64,000 nucleotides of DNA, taken from Actinomycetes bacterium (GTDB lineage Bacteria > Actinomycetota > Coriobacteriia > Anaerosomatales > JAGXFU01). The notes below the pieces were generated by a model that saw only the letters and a list, made by a program, of their open reading frames with translations, had not been told where the DNA came from and searched no databases. A program made the translations under genes and the position numbers. The DNA lies in assembly GCA_024637115.1 (NCBI GenBank), contig JAGXFU010000007.1, forward strand, positions 62,001 to 126,000, written 5' to 3'. Numbering within the stretch: position 1 is the stretch's first letter; every line of letters begins with the position of its first letter. Shown here one piece after another: positions 26,902 to 35,449 of this stretch.

Positions 26902-27900
26902 ATGAGGAGTCCCGAGCGGTCTTCGCGCGACATAGTCGTTGGAAAGCGACCCCGCTCACTCTGGGCGTGGGTTCGATTGACCGGCGCTCTTCTTGTCGGC
27001 GCACTTCTGCTCGGGGTCGCCCTCGACTTCGTTACGGCATCTCCGAGCCTCTGCGCCTCATGCCACGAAATGACGCCGAGGACGGATAGTTGGAAGCAGT
27101 CTGCGCACAGCGCAGTTGCTTGTGTGAACTGTCATCAGCCGCCGAGTGCCTGGTATGAGTTGCCTCAGAGACTGATTGACAGGGGGCAACTCCTTGGGCG
27201 TGATGCCGTCAGGCATATAGCCGGTGGATACCAAGACCCCGTTGAAGGCCCGGTCGCGGGTGCAGTCCCGGTTACCGACGATATCTGCCTGCAGTGCCAT
27301 GACTCGAATCGTAAGGCGACCTCAGGATTCCGAATCCTCATCGATCACGCCGAACATGCTGAGCGCAACGGATCCTGCGCCTCGTGCCACGTGAGGACCG
27401 GGCATCCTGTGCAGACTCGGGGCAAAGCCTTGTCGCTGATGACGCAGTGTTTCACCTGCCACGGTAGCGCGGAGACCCCCGATGCTCTGGGTGATTGTGG
27501 GCTATGCCATCCATCCGGCTATCAGTTGACACCCGCTTCACATGACGCGGCCACGTGGATCAAGGGGCACGGAGCTGTCTCCGACTCCGACCCTGGACAG
27601 TGTCAGTTGTGCCACGTCGGCAACTCCTGCAATGACTGTCATGGGCTCGAGATGCCTCATCCGGCAGGTTGGGCCGGGGCGAGCGATGGCCATGTCGTGG
27701 CGGCCGAGGAGAGCCGTGCGGTGTGTGCGCGCTGCCACGGAAGCGGGCCCGATCTGTGCACAGTGTGTCATCACCAAGAATATGAGCCCGTGAAGGGCAC
27801 ATGGGTGCAGCAGCACCCCCTCGATGTGGAACAGAGAGGCACTACGTCGTGCATGGGTTGCCACGGTCGTGACTTCTGCGTTCGGTGTCACACGCGCTAG
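26902..27900 (+). CDS. NapC/NirT-like N-terminus fused to multihaem cytochrome, 12 haems
   Basis: This 332-residue protein has one N-terminal anchor (about 23-45) followed at once by [14 protein letters not shown] and CVNCH, the arrangement found in NapC/NirT-type quinol-oxidising cytochromes. Twelve CXXCH motifs are present in total, the last at the C-terminus. It ends the operon, 30 bases after the previous gene. If the NapC-like part is functional, the operon has two candidate quinol contacts: this one and NrfD. The acceptor is not evident. Confidence 0.92.
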   Translation: MRSPERSSRDIVVGKRPRSLWAWVRLTGALLVGALLLGVALDFVTASPSLCASCHEMTPRTDSWKQSAHSAVACVNCHQPPSAWYELPQRLIDRGQLLGRDAVRHIAGGYQDPVEGPVAGAVPVTDDICLQCHDSNRKATSGFRILIDHAEHAERNGSCASCHVRTGHPVQTRGKALSLMTQCFTCHGSAETPDALGDCGLCHPSGYQLTPASHDAATWIKGHGAVSDSDPGQCQLCHVGNSCNDCHGLEMPHPAGWAGASDGHVVAAEESRAVCARCHGSGPDLCTVCHHQEYEPVKGTWVQQHPLDVEQRGTTSCMGCHGRDFCVRCHTR

Positions 27901-27977
27901 CGGGCGTAGCACAGGGGTGGCGGGTACAATTCACAGGGCGTCTCATCCGAGCGCTTACCCAGGCAGAGGACACAACC

Positions 27978-28208
27978 ATGGCTGACACGCCATCAAATGA
28001 CCCACTCCACGGCATGACTCTTGAGGCGATACTTCGCAAGTTGGTCAACAAGTTCGGCTGGGAAGGGCTCGCTAAGCGGATCGACATCAACTGCTTCAAG
28101 AGCGATCCCAGTATCAACTCCTCGCTCAAGTTCCTGCGCAGGACGCCATGGGCGCGCAAACAGGTTGAGGACTTGTATGTGAATTCCAGGTTCTGGACTC
28201 GCGACTAG
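27978..28208 (+). CDS. VF530-family small DNA-binding protein (DUF2132)
   Basis: This 76-residue cytoplasmic protein matches the VF530/DUF2132 family from end to end: [52 protein letters not shown], then VEDLYV. Members adopt an RNA-polymerase-sigma/HTH-like fold and are reported to bind DNA. It sits alone between the cytochrome operon and a small membrane-protein gene, with a possible -10 box TACAAT at 27925-27930. The exact role is unknown. Confidence 0.92.
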   Translation: MADTPSNDPLHGMTLEAILRKLVNKFGWEGLAKRIDINCFKSDPSINSSLKFLRRTPWARKQVEDLYVNSRFWTRD

Positions 28209-28367
28209 CCCTACGCATCCTGGAATAGACAGGTACGACCGAGCACGTCGACAAGACTGGCGACATTCTTGCTAAAGCTCTCAAGCGCATATCGCAGTTG
28301 CTCGCTCGCGAAGAATAGAAGCGCGAGGGGTTTCTTCAACCACACGCCACAATCAAGGAGAAAGACA

Positions 28368-28829
28368 ATCATTCAACGTGTCCTAAACCCTCGGGCCGGA
28401 GTCCGCGTTCAACTAGTAGCCGCTGCGATGATGTGGCTTATCGGAGCGTCGATCCTGCTGGTGAGAGGTGCCGGCTATCTCCATGATCGTTCATGGCACT
28501 CATGGGCCCTCGGACTGGGGCTTGCTCTAGGAGCCATCAAGGCACGGGTGCTGCTTGACCGCGTGGCGCGCACTGCAGTAATGCGTGTCCTTGCACGTGG
28601 TAAGGCAGGTTTCCTCGGCTTCTTCTCGGTGCGTTCGTGGATGCTCATTGCCGTGATGATGGGCGGAGGTATCGCGTTGCGTCGGCTTGTGGTGCATCCC
28701 GGTGTGGTCGGTGCTGGAATCATGGGGGCGATCTACATCGGTGTGGGTACCGCGCTGCTCATTGCTGACCGCATCTTCTGGCGAGCGGTCATCGAGCCGA
28801 TTCCCGACGCCGGGAATCTGGTTGCCTGA
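28368..28829 (+). CDS. Small membrane protein with apparent non-canonical start
   Basis: This protein of about 153 residues has four hydrophobic segments and a basic middle loop. The coding frame is clear from RVLNPRAG onward, but there is no ATG, GTG or TTG near the strong ribosome-binding site AAGGAG (28355-28360). Only ATC 28368 and ATT 28371 lie at a suitable distance (7 and 10 bases). The next in-frame ATG (28428) would cut into the first helix, and the only upstream start, TTG 28269, is far away. Translation may begin at ATC or ATT, as known for infC. Function unknown. Confidence 0.65.
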   Translation: MIQRVLNPRAGVRVQLVAAAMMWLIGASILLVRGAGYLHDRSWHSWALGLGLALGAIKARVLLDRVARTAVMRVLARGKAGFLGFFSVRSWMLIAVMMGGGIALRRLVVHPGVVGAGIMGAIYIGVGTALLIADRIFWRAVIEPIPDAGNLVA

Positions 28830-28927
28830 GTCATCTAGCCCGTGAATTGCCCGAGATACGCCGCATAGTCAGGGTCTTGGACAGAAGCGAGAACGCGCTT
28901 CCTGCCGACAGGGTTTAGTATTCACAT

Positions 28928-30073
28928 ATGCATACAAACAAAGACATAGGGCGTCTGAGGGCTCTGGGCGGTATCAAGTGGCAACGGTTCGGTCCCGACG
29001 TGATTCCTGCATGGGTTGCGGATATGGACTTCCCGACAGCGCCCGCGATTGTCAATGCGCTTCGCGGCATGGTCGAGGCGAGTGATTTCGGCTACAGCGG
29101 CAGCTCATTTGGTGATGCCGTTCCCATGGCCTGGGTGGACTGGTCCGCGCGGCGCACGGGTTGGAAGCCCGACCTTGAGCGTGTGCGGCTGTTTTCCAAC
29201 GCGCTCCAACCCATAGCCGCTGCTCTGTCGATTGCAACAGCCCCCGGTGACGGGGTACTTCTCTTTACTCCGAGCTATCCGCCCTTTCTGGGAATGATCG
29301 AGAAGGCCGGGCGAAGGCTCGTTGAATACCGCCTCGATCAGCATGACTGGCGCATCGATGCAGACGCACTGCACAGTGCCGTCGAGCCGAGAACGCGCGC
29401 ACTCGTGCTGTGCAATCCTCACAATCCGAGCGGTCGCTCCTTCACAGCGCATGAGCTCGAAGCGGTGGCCCACGTAGCCGAGGAGTACAACCTCGCTGTT
29501 GTGAGTGATGAGATTTGGCAAGACATCGTCTACACGGACGAATCGCAACACATCCCATTCGCCTCGCTTGGCTCTCACATCATGGAGCGAACTGTGACCG
29601 TGACTTCGGCGAGCAAGAGTTTCAGCCTGGGTGGATTGAGCTGCGCTGTCGCGCATCTCGGAAATGAGAAGGTTGAGCAAGGCATCGCGGGGATGCTGCC
29701 GCATCTGTTGGGTGGCGTCAGCTCACTGGGAGCCACTGCGGCAATCGAGGCGTGGACTCACGGTGAGGACTGGCTCGCAGAGACCGTCGCGACACTTCGC
29801 TCGAATCGAGATCATGTCCTGGAACGTTTCGCGCTTGAGCTCCCCGAGGTCTCACTTGCCTGTCCCGACGCCACGTATCTCGCATGGCTGGACTTTCGGG
29901 AGACGAGTCTCGGGGCTGATCCCGCCGCCGCCTTGCTCGAGCAAGGCGGCATTGCGCTCTCCCCGGGGCCGGACTTTGGTGTGGCCGGCACCGGGTTCGC
30001 CCGGCTGAACTTCGCAACCCACCGAACGCTCCTCGATGAGATCATCGATCGAGTTATCAGCGTTGTGCGATAG
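28928..30073 (+). CDS. MalY/PatB-type PLP-dependent C-S lyase / aminotransferase
   Basis: This 381-residue fold type I PLP enzyme has the N-terminal signature of PatB/MalY cystathionine beta-lyases (PAWVADMDFPTAPAI), the CNPHNPSGRSF motif, DEIWQDIVY, and the PLP lysine K230 in SASKSFSLGGL. It probably cleaves cystathionine or cysteine conjugates to a thiol, pyruvate and ammonia; some relatives act as aminotransferases. Length is standard. It is monocistronic. The upstream region has an AT-rich stretch (TTTAGTATTCACATATG) at its start. Confidence 0.93.
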   Translation: MHTNKDIGRLRALGGIKWQRFGPDVIPAWVADMDFPTAPAIVNALRGMVEASDFGYSGSSFGDAVPMAWVDWSARRTGWKPDLERVRLFSNALQPIAAALSIATAPGDGVLLFTPSYPPFLGMIEKAGRRLVEYRLDQHDWRIDADALHSAVEPRTRALVLCNPHNPSGRSFTAHELEAVAHVAEEYNLAVVSDEIWQDIVYTDESQHIPFASLGSHIMERTVTVTSASKSFSLGGLSCAVAHLGNEKVEQGIAGMLPHLLGGVSSLGATAAIEAWTHGEDWLAETVATLRSNRDHVLERFALELPEVSLACPDATYLAWLDFRETSLGADPAAALLEQGGIALSPGPDFGVAGTGFARLNFATHRTLLDEIIDRVISVVR

Positions 30074-30083
30074 GGTGCGATAG

Positions 30084-30287
30084 GCGTCCGGCGGGTACGG
30101 TACTGATAAGTCGACACGTAACGATCGAAGCCTATTCGACCTCGCGAATGCGCTCGAAGATGCTCTTTCTGCCGATGACACGGATGAGGACGCAGTTGCC
30201 GATGCGATCTGGGGCCTGAGCGACTGGCGACAAGCGAGTGACTTACAGAGCGCTACTGCGCCTCTGAGAATTCAAAGCCGTCTTTGA
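30084..30287 (+). pseudogene. Coding-like fragment without a start codon
   Basis: This open frame has protein-like composition and no ATG, GTG or TTG. It reads SLFDLANALEDALSADD and then AVADAIWGLSDWRQAS, an acidic helical pattern unlike a chance frame in GC-rich DNA. It begins after a stop at 30081 and ends at 30287, overlapping the last 35 bases of the HD-GYP gene on the other strand. It could be the remains of a small gene, or a real gene with an unusual start. It has no known relatives that I recognise. Confidence 0.3.
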
Positions 30288-32016
30288 TGAGGGCCGCGCA
30301 GATATCAACGACTTCTGTGTCGAAGCGAGTTCCTCGGCCGTCTTCTAGTTCGTCAAGCGCCGCCGCCTCGCCCAACGAGGGACGATAGGGTCGGTGGGAC
30401 GCCATGGCTTCGAACACGTCGGCGACCATGAGGATGCGCGACTCAGGGAGCAGACGCTCAGCGCTCAGGCCACGCGGGTACCCTGAACCGTCGAGTCGTT
30501 CGTGGTGCTGGTAGACGATTTCGGCAATGGGGTCGTGCAGTTCTGCGGACGCGACGATATCGTAGCCCGCCTGCGCGTGGGACTTCACGAGTTCGAACTC
30601 GATATCGGTGAGAACAGTCGGCTTACTCAGTATCTCTGCCGGCACCAGGACTTTGCCGACATCGTGCATTCGCGCTGCAACCTCAAGGGCCATCACGCGG
30701 CTCTCCTCCAGACCCATCGCTCGCGCGATTGCGGTTGACAGTTGGGCCACGCGCAATTGGTGGCCCGCAGTGTAGGGGTCGCGCATCTCGATCGTGCGAC
30801 CCACGATTGCCGTAATCGCCGTGAGATCCGCGCGAGCTTGCGACAGGCTGCGCGTGCGTTCCTCCACGAGTCGCTCGAGCTCCTCGCGGTAGAGAGCGAG
30901 CTCTCGTTCGGTCCGCTTGCGATCAGTCAGATCGCGAAAGGTGGTCTGAATGACAGTCTCGCCGCCGAGCGTGATCATCGAGCTGACGGCCTCTGCCTCC
31001 CAGGTGGTACCGTCCACGCGTGACAGCTTGATCTCGACAGGCGAGTGCTGAGGTTGACCGGCAAGCAGGGCGGAGATGCGGCCCATTACCAGGCTGCGGG
31101 AGTCGGGGTGAACGAACATCGCGACGTCGTACCCATCTACATCCGTGCCTTTGGCCAGACCGAACTGCGTCAGCGCTTCTGGGTTGGCGAAACAGACGTG
31201 CGTTCCATCGTGAACCACAACCGCATCTGCTGATGCTTCGAACAGACAGCGAAAGCGAAGCTCGCTCTCAGCAAGGGCCGCCTGCGCCTTCTTCTGTTCC
31301 GTCAGGTCGAGCGCGAGTACGTGTATGAGTCGTTGCCCTGAGACCGTCAGTGGCGACGCAATGGTCTCAGCGGAGACCGGGCTTCCGTCTGCCCGGAGGT
31401 ACGTCTCTTCGACAATCGGAGCCGTCCAGTCTTCCGACATCATTCGCTTGATACGCTCTGCAATGCCGGGCGCTGAATCCGGGTGAACGAGTTTCTGAAT
31501 CGCCACACCTGTGAGGGCTGACGCGTCCTCATAGCGAAGGAACCGTGCAGCTGCATCGTTGGCAACGACCACCTCACGACCATCGTGAATGACGATCGGC
31601 GACGGCGCGAGCTCGAATATGCTCCGGAATCTGGCATCAGATTCGGCGAGCGAACGCTCCGCCTCTCGCAGTGTGGTTATGTCGAGCAATATGCACTTGG
31701 TCAGAGTGGAGTTCTCGCCCTCTGTCAAACGCGCAAAGAGCAGGACTTCGCGAACGGCTTCATCTCGTCCTCTCACATGGCATGGTGAGCCGTCGAGATG
31801 CCCGTGCTCCAGCAGCGTGTCCATGTTGCGACGAAAGTCGGCCAATTCTTCGGCAGGTATCAACTCGGAATAGAGAAGCCCTGTGACCTCGCTTGCTGAG
31901 TAGCCCGTGAAGAGTTCCCATGAAGCGTTGACCGCAAGGATTCTTCCTTCGGTATCTAGAATCTGCAACGGAAGCGGAGTGTCGTCGAGTGTTGTCGGAG
32001 CTTGTCGCATTGGCAT
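30253..32016 (-). CDS. Triple-PAS HD-GYP phosphodiesterase
   Basis: This 587-residue soluble signalling protein has three PAS domains (about residues 12-120, 128-245 and 250-370), a short coiled coil (LEERTRSLSQ region), and a C-terminal HD-GYP domain. The metal-binding HD is in ARMHDVGKV, and the HHERLDGSGYPRGL motif is complete, so c-di-GMP hydrolysis to GMP is expected. There are no membrane helices, so the input is cytoplasmic. AGGGGA precedes ATG 32016. No GGDEF protein lies in the window. Confidence 0.95.
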   Translation of the reverse strand: MPMRQAPTTLDDTPLPLQILDTEGRILAVNASWELFTGYSASEVTGLLYSELIPAEELADFRRNMDTLLEHGHLDGSPCHVRGRDEAVREVLLFARLTEGENSTLTKCILLDITTLREAERSLAESDARFRSIFELAPSPIVIHDGREVVVANDAAARFLRYEDASALTGVAIQKLVHPDSAPGIAERIKRMMSEDWTAPIVEETYLRADGSPVSAETIASPLTVSGQRLIHVLALDLTEQKKAQAALAESELRFRCLFEASADAVVVHDGTHVCFANPEALTQFGLAKGTDVDGYDVAMFVHPDSRSLVMGRISALLAGQPQHSPVEIKLSRVDGTTWEAEAVSSMITLGGETVIQTTFRDLTDRKRTERELALYREELERLVEERTRSLSQARADLTAITAIVGRTIEMRDPYTAGHQLRVAQLSTAIARAMGLEESRVMALEVAARMHDVGKVLVPAEILSKPTVLTDIEFELVKSHAQAGYDIVASAELHDPIAEIVYQHHERLDGSGYPRGLSAERLLPESRILMVADVFEAMASHRPYRPSLGEAAALDELEDGRGTRFDTEVVDICAALIKDGFEFSEAQ

Positions 32017-32095
32017 TGATTCCCCTGATGTCCCGTATCCCGTGTCCCGAGGTCGTGAGCCACACGCTCCTCATGAACAGGTCAACACGCAAACA

Positions 32096-32941
32096 TCATG
32101 CCGATGCGTCGGCTCTCATCACTTCGTTGCAGAGTCCCATCAGCGTTCGAACTACGGGGCCTACGGTCCCGCTGCCAATGAGATGGTCATCGATGCGTAC
32201 GATCGGAACGACTCCGCGCACGCTTGATGTGATGAACGTTTCGTCGGCAGCCAGGGTCTGCTCCATGGTTATCGGGCCGCGGACGATCTCAAATTGCTCT
32301 GAGGCCAGTTCGAGCACCATCGTGCCGACCGTGCCGTGGAGTACCCCGCTGTCGGGTGCGTAGATGCGTCCATCCTTGACGACATAGAAGCTCGCGGTAG
32401 CGGCTTCGGATACATACCCGTTGGCATGATAGAGCAGGTCTACCGCACCGGTCTCGTCCAGCCGATGATGATTGCGAAGCCACGTGAGGTAGTTCGTGCT
32501 CTTGGCCTCGGGAAGCTCCCGACGGTGCTCAACTGCGAGGAGCTGCGCACCTTCAGTGTAGTAGTGCTCGGGCATCGCAAACATCGGGTGGGTGATAATG
32601 AGAAACGTGGGCGTCGATGGGTCGAAATGCATTCCATCAGGCGAGTGCCCGCCGGTGAGCACGAGTCTCACGGTCGCCTCATCATGCCCGTTGCGCTTCA
32701 ACAGCTCGAGAATCGCGGCGTGCATCTCCTCGTTGGTGGCAGGCACCTCAAGCCCGAGCAATGCTGCCGAGGAACGAAATCGTTCCAGGTGCTCATCGAG
32801 CTGGAATGGTACGCCGTTGATGGTCTGTAGCAGGTCGAACACCGCGTAGCCGCGCAGCAGCCCGACATCGAACGGCGAGATAGCCGCGTGCTTGGTGGGA
32901 ATGATGTCACCGTTGAGGTATACGAATCCGTTACTCTGCAT
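32096..32941 (-). CDS. Class IV aminotransferase (paralogue A)
   Basis: This 281-residue fold type IV PLP enzyme belongs to the branched-chain/D-amino-acid aminotransferase/4-amino-4-deoxychorismate lyase superfamily. It has YLNGDIIP, FDVGLLRGYAVFD, R-FR-SAALLG, and the PLP lysine in PEAKSTNYLTWL. The phosphate-binding SEAATASFYVV and the TSSVRGVVPIV loop follow. Substrate cannot be assigned. A close paralogue lies 0.5 kb away (33475-34308), with a YqeY gene between them on the opposite strand. Confidence 0.92.
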   Translation of the reverse strand: MQSNGFVYLNGDIIPTKHAAISPFDVGLLRGYAVFDLLQTINGVPFQLDEHLERFRSSAALLGLEVPATNEEMHAAILELLKRNGHDEATVRLVLTGGHSPDGMHFDPSTPTFLIITHPMFAMPEHYYTEGAQLLAVEHRRELPEAKSTNYLTWLRNHHRLDETGAVDLLYHANGYVSEAATASFYVVKDGRIYAPDSGVLHGTVGTMVLELASEQFEIVRGPITMEQTLAADETFITSSVRGVVPIVRIDDHLIGSGTVGPVVRTLMGLCNEVMRADASA

Positions 32942-33017
32942 AGGGTAGTTTTACCATACGAACAGATTGGTGGCTTGTTGGGCGGGCGATACCGCCCCAG
33001 CCTGAGAAGAGGGACTC

Positions 33018-33461
33018 ATGAACAAGGAATTCATCGTTTCAGAGATCACCAACGCCATGCGTGAGAAGGACAAAGTGCGACTGTCGATTCTTCGCATGGT
33101 AAAGAACGAGATCGATATCAAGGAAAAGGAGTCAGGTGAAGCGCTCTCCGACGAGGATGTCGTTGCTACATTCAAGAAGGTTCTCAAGCAGACCGGCGAA
33201 ACTCTCGAAGGGTCGATAAAGGCCGGCACCGACGCCGAGCGCACCGCGCTGTTGCAGTCCCAGATCGACATCCTGACCGGTTACCTGCCCAAGCAGACCA
33301 CAGGCGATGAGCTCGTGGCGATTATCGATGGCGTGCTCGCGGAGAACGGGTTCTCCGAGAAGCGGGACATGGGCAAAGCCATCGGTCTCGTGGTTGCGGC
33401 CACCGGGGGCAATTGCGACAAAGCCGAAGTCGCCAAGATCATCGGGTCACGTCTGGGATAG
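33018..33461 (+). CDS. yqeY: YqeY / GatB-tail-like protein
   Basis: This 147-residue helical protein matches the YqeY family, which resembles the C-terminal tRNA-binding tail of GatB. It shows ALREKDKVRLSILRMVKNEI-type text, then EKESGEALSDEDV, a long helix, and YLPKQTT with DMGKAIGLV. Function is unproven, possibly tRNA-related. GAGGGAC precedes ATG 33018. It sits between two paralogous aminotransferases transcribed the other way and probably has its own promoter. Confidence 0.92.
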   Translation: MNKEFIVSEITNAMREKDKVRLSILRMVKNEIDIKEKESGEALSDEDVVATFKKVLKQTGETLEGSIKAGTDAERTALLQSQIDILTGYLPKQTTGDELVAIIDGVLAENGFSEKRDMGKAIGLVVAATGGNCDKAEVAKIIGSRLG

Positions 33462-33474
33462 GACGGTCGTGCGG

Positions 33475-34308
33475 CTATGCCCCTGATGCGGCGATTCGGT
33501 ACCGATCCATCAGATCGCGCACGATGGGGCCCGGCGTACCCTCACCGATGATGTGCTTGTCGATGCGAACGATCGGCACGATATCGCGCGTGGTTGAGGT
33601 GAGGAACACCTCGTCGGCGTTCAGGGCGTCGCTCACCGACACCTCAGTCGCACGGATCTCATAGTCTCGCCTCGCGAGATCGAGTACGAATGCACCCATT
33701 GTCCCGTGGAGCACGTGTTCGCGCGGTGCCAGAATGCAGCCGTCGCGCACGAAGAACACGCTCGCGCTCGCGCCCTCGGTCACGATTCCGCCGGTGTGAT
33801 ACAGCAACTCGAGCGAGCCTTCCTCGGCAGTTTTCGCGTCGCCCAGGAGCTTGGTGAGGTAGTTGGTCGTCTTGGCCTCGGGAATCTCACGGGTGTGCTC
33901 GACCAGGGTGAGCTTCGCGCCGTCGGTGTAGATCGAGGCGGGAGGCGAGTGCAGCTCGGCTGTCATGATCATGAACGTTGGCGTGGCGGGGTCGAAGTGC
34001 ATGCCGTCGGATGAGACGCCACCGGTCAGCAGCAGCCGCACCGTTGCCTCTGTGTGGGCATTCAGCTCCAGCAGCTCCTCAATGACGCGAGTCACCGTGG
34101 TGTCGCTGATGGGGACGCGAAGCCCCAGCATGTCAGCCGAGGAGTGGAGGCGCCGCAGATGCTCCTTGAGCAAGAACGGTACGCCGTTGATAGTTCGCAG
34201 CAGGTCGAAGACGGCGTAGCCACGCAGGAGTCCCACATCGAAAGGGGAGATCGCTGCGCGCTCGGCGGGCATGATCTCGCCGTTGAGATAGATGAAGTGG
34301 TTGGACAT
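33475..34308 (-). CDS. Class IV aminotransferase (paralogue B)
   Basis: This 277-residue fold type IV PLP enzyme is clearly related to the one at 32096-32941. It shares YLNGEIMP, FDVGLLRGYAVFD, TEATVRLLLTGG, the PLP lysine in PEAKTTNYLTKLL, LHGTMGAFVLDLA and TSTTRDIVPIV. Differences cluster in the middle of the protein, which lines the substrate pocket in this superfamily, so the two may differ in substrate. It ends 14 bases past the convergent yqeY gene. Confidence 0.92.
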   Translation of the reverse strand: MSNHFIYLNGEIMPAERAAISPFDVGLLRGYAVFDLLRTINGVPFLLKEHLRRLHSSADMLGLRVPISDTTVTRVIEELLELNAHTEATVRLLLTGGVSSDGMHFDPATPTFMIMTAELHSPPASIYTDGAKLTLVEHTREIPEAKTTNYLTKLLGDAKTAEEGSLELLYHTGGIVTEGASASVFFVRDGCILAPREHVLHGTMGAFVLDLARRDYEIRATEVSVSDALNADEVFLTSTTRDIVPIVRIDKHIIGEGTPGPIVRDLMDRYRIAASGA

Positions 34309-34429
34309 ACCGCAGTTCTACCACAAGTGAGCAGGTTTGATGCCCCACAGCGTGCGATATTCGCTTAGAGTGAGGGAGGCGGCCCCGGTCGCCCGCGAGG
34401 TGCCGGGTTGCGAAGCGAGAGGACGCACG

Positions 34430-34984
34430 ATGCCCACCAAGGGACGATTGCACGTAGTTGCCGGATGCATGAGCAGCGGAAAGACCGGCGAGCTCATTAG
34501 GCTGTTGTCCCGACACCGCGTGATCGGCGACACCATGATCATCTACAAGCACTCGGTCGATACCCGCGATGGCTCCAAAGCTCGCTCCCGCCTTGGCACA
34601 GAGATGCCTGCAGAAGTGATCTCCTCGGGAGACGAGATCGACGTGAACGGATACCGCGTTGTGGCAATCGAGGAGGCTCAGTTCTTTGATGAGTCGCTCG
34701 TTGCCAAAGTGCACGAGCTGCTCGACACGGGCCACGCCGTGTATGTGACCGGTCTCAATCAGGACTTCCGCGGTGAGCCCTTCGGTATCATGCCCACCCT
34801 CATGTCACTTGCCGATGAACTCTCGCTCCTCACGGCTATCTGTCAGAAGTGCCACGGCGTGGGGACCCGCACTCAGCGCATCATCGACGGCAAGCCCGCT
34901 TCGCGCACAACGCCTACCGTTCTCGTGGGCGGTGCTGACTACTACGAGGCGCGCTGCCCCGATTGTCATGAGGTCGCCGAGTAG
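34430..34984 (+). CDS. tdk: Thymidine kinase
   Basis: This 184-residue type II thymidine kinase phosphorylates thymidine for salvage. The P-loop is GCMSSGKT at residues 12-19, the catalytic region reads IEEAQFFD, and the lasso domain carries the zinc cysteines in CQKCHG and CPDCH. The feedback loop GLNQDFRGEPFG is intact. ATG 34430 is chosen because GAGAGGA lies upstream and it gives the usual start; the open frame continues upstream. The CXXCH motifs are zinc ligands, not haem sites. Confidence 0.97.
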   Translation: MPTKGRLHVVAGCMSSGKTGELIRLLSRHRVIGDTMIIYKHSVDTRDGSKARSRLGTEMPAEVISSGDEIDVNGYRVVAIEEAQFFDESLVAKVHELLDTGHAVYVTGLNQDFRGEPFGIMPTLMSLADELSLLTAICQKCHGVGTRTQRIIDGKPASRTTPTVLVGGADYYEARCPDCHEVAE

Positions 34985-35089
34985 GAGCCGCCCCGCCGCC
35001 GCTCGCCGACTTGAGGTTGACTACAAAGCGGGCACGGGTCTACGTTTGTAGGGGCGCGCACTCTCCGGCGCGACCCCATCCGGAACGGC

Positions 35090-35443
35090 ATGTGTGGTTC
35101 GGATGGCGGGAGGGCGGTCTTCGACGGGGCTGACCATATCTGGCGCGTGTGCATCGCACTGGCAGCCATGCTGCTGCCCGTTCTCTTCACGCCCCACGAT
35201 CATGATCCTGACGCCCGCATTCTCAAACCGCGATGGCTTTCCTACGATGGCGCGGATTTCGGCGTGTGGGCGGGCAAAGTCGGCTCGCACGCGGCGCATC
35301 ACGGGTTCGGACGCCTTGGCAGATTGCCCCATGTGCAGGTGAATGTCTGGCGCGTGGGAGTGAAAGGCTCCGGGGTTGCCTATCGTCTGCCGGTAGTCTC
35401 GCCGACACGCATCCTCATGACCGCCGGGCAGCTGTTCGTATAG
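35090..35443 (+). CDS. Possible small protein in a 465-base gene-poor stretch
   Basis: The stretch 34985-35449 holds no recognisable gene. The best candidate is this 117-codon frame, which has a GC-rich third position, one hydrophobic segment (RVCIALAAMLLPVLF) and a C-terminal half reading HVQVNVWRVGVKGSGVAYRLP. The frame is open back to 35021 and no ribosome-binding site is convincing. A minus-strand frame at 35021-35332 over the same bases is also open and cannot be excluded. I recognise neither product. Confidence 0.3.
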   Translation: MCGSDGGRAVFDGADHIWRVCIALAAMLLPVLFTPHDHDPDARILKPRWLSYDGADFGVWAGKVGSHAAHHGFGRLGRLPHVQVNVWRVGVKGSGVAYRLPVVSPTRILMTAGQLFV

Positions 35444-35449
35444 TCCGGG

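Noticed and set aside
34850-34980. CXXCH motifs (CQKCH and CPDCH) suggesting a c-type cytochrome
   Set aside because: They are the zinc-binding cysteines of thymidine kinase, which has no signal peptide and has intact kinase motifs.
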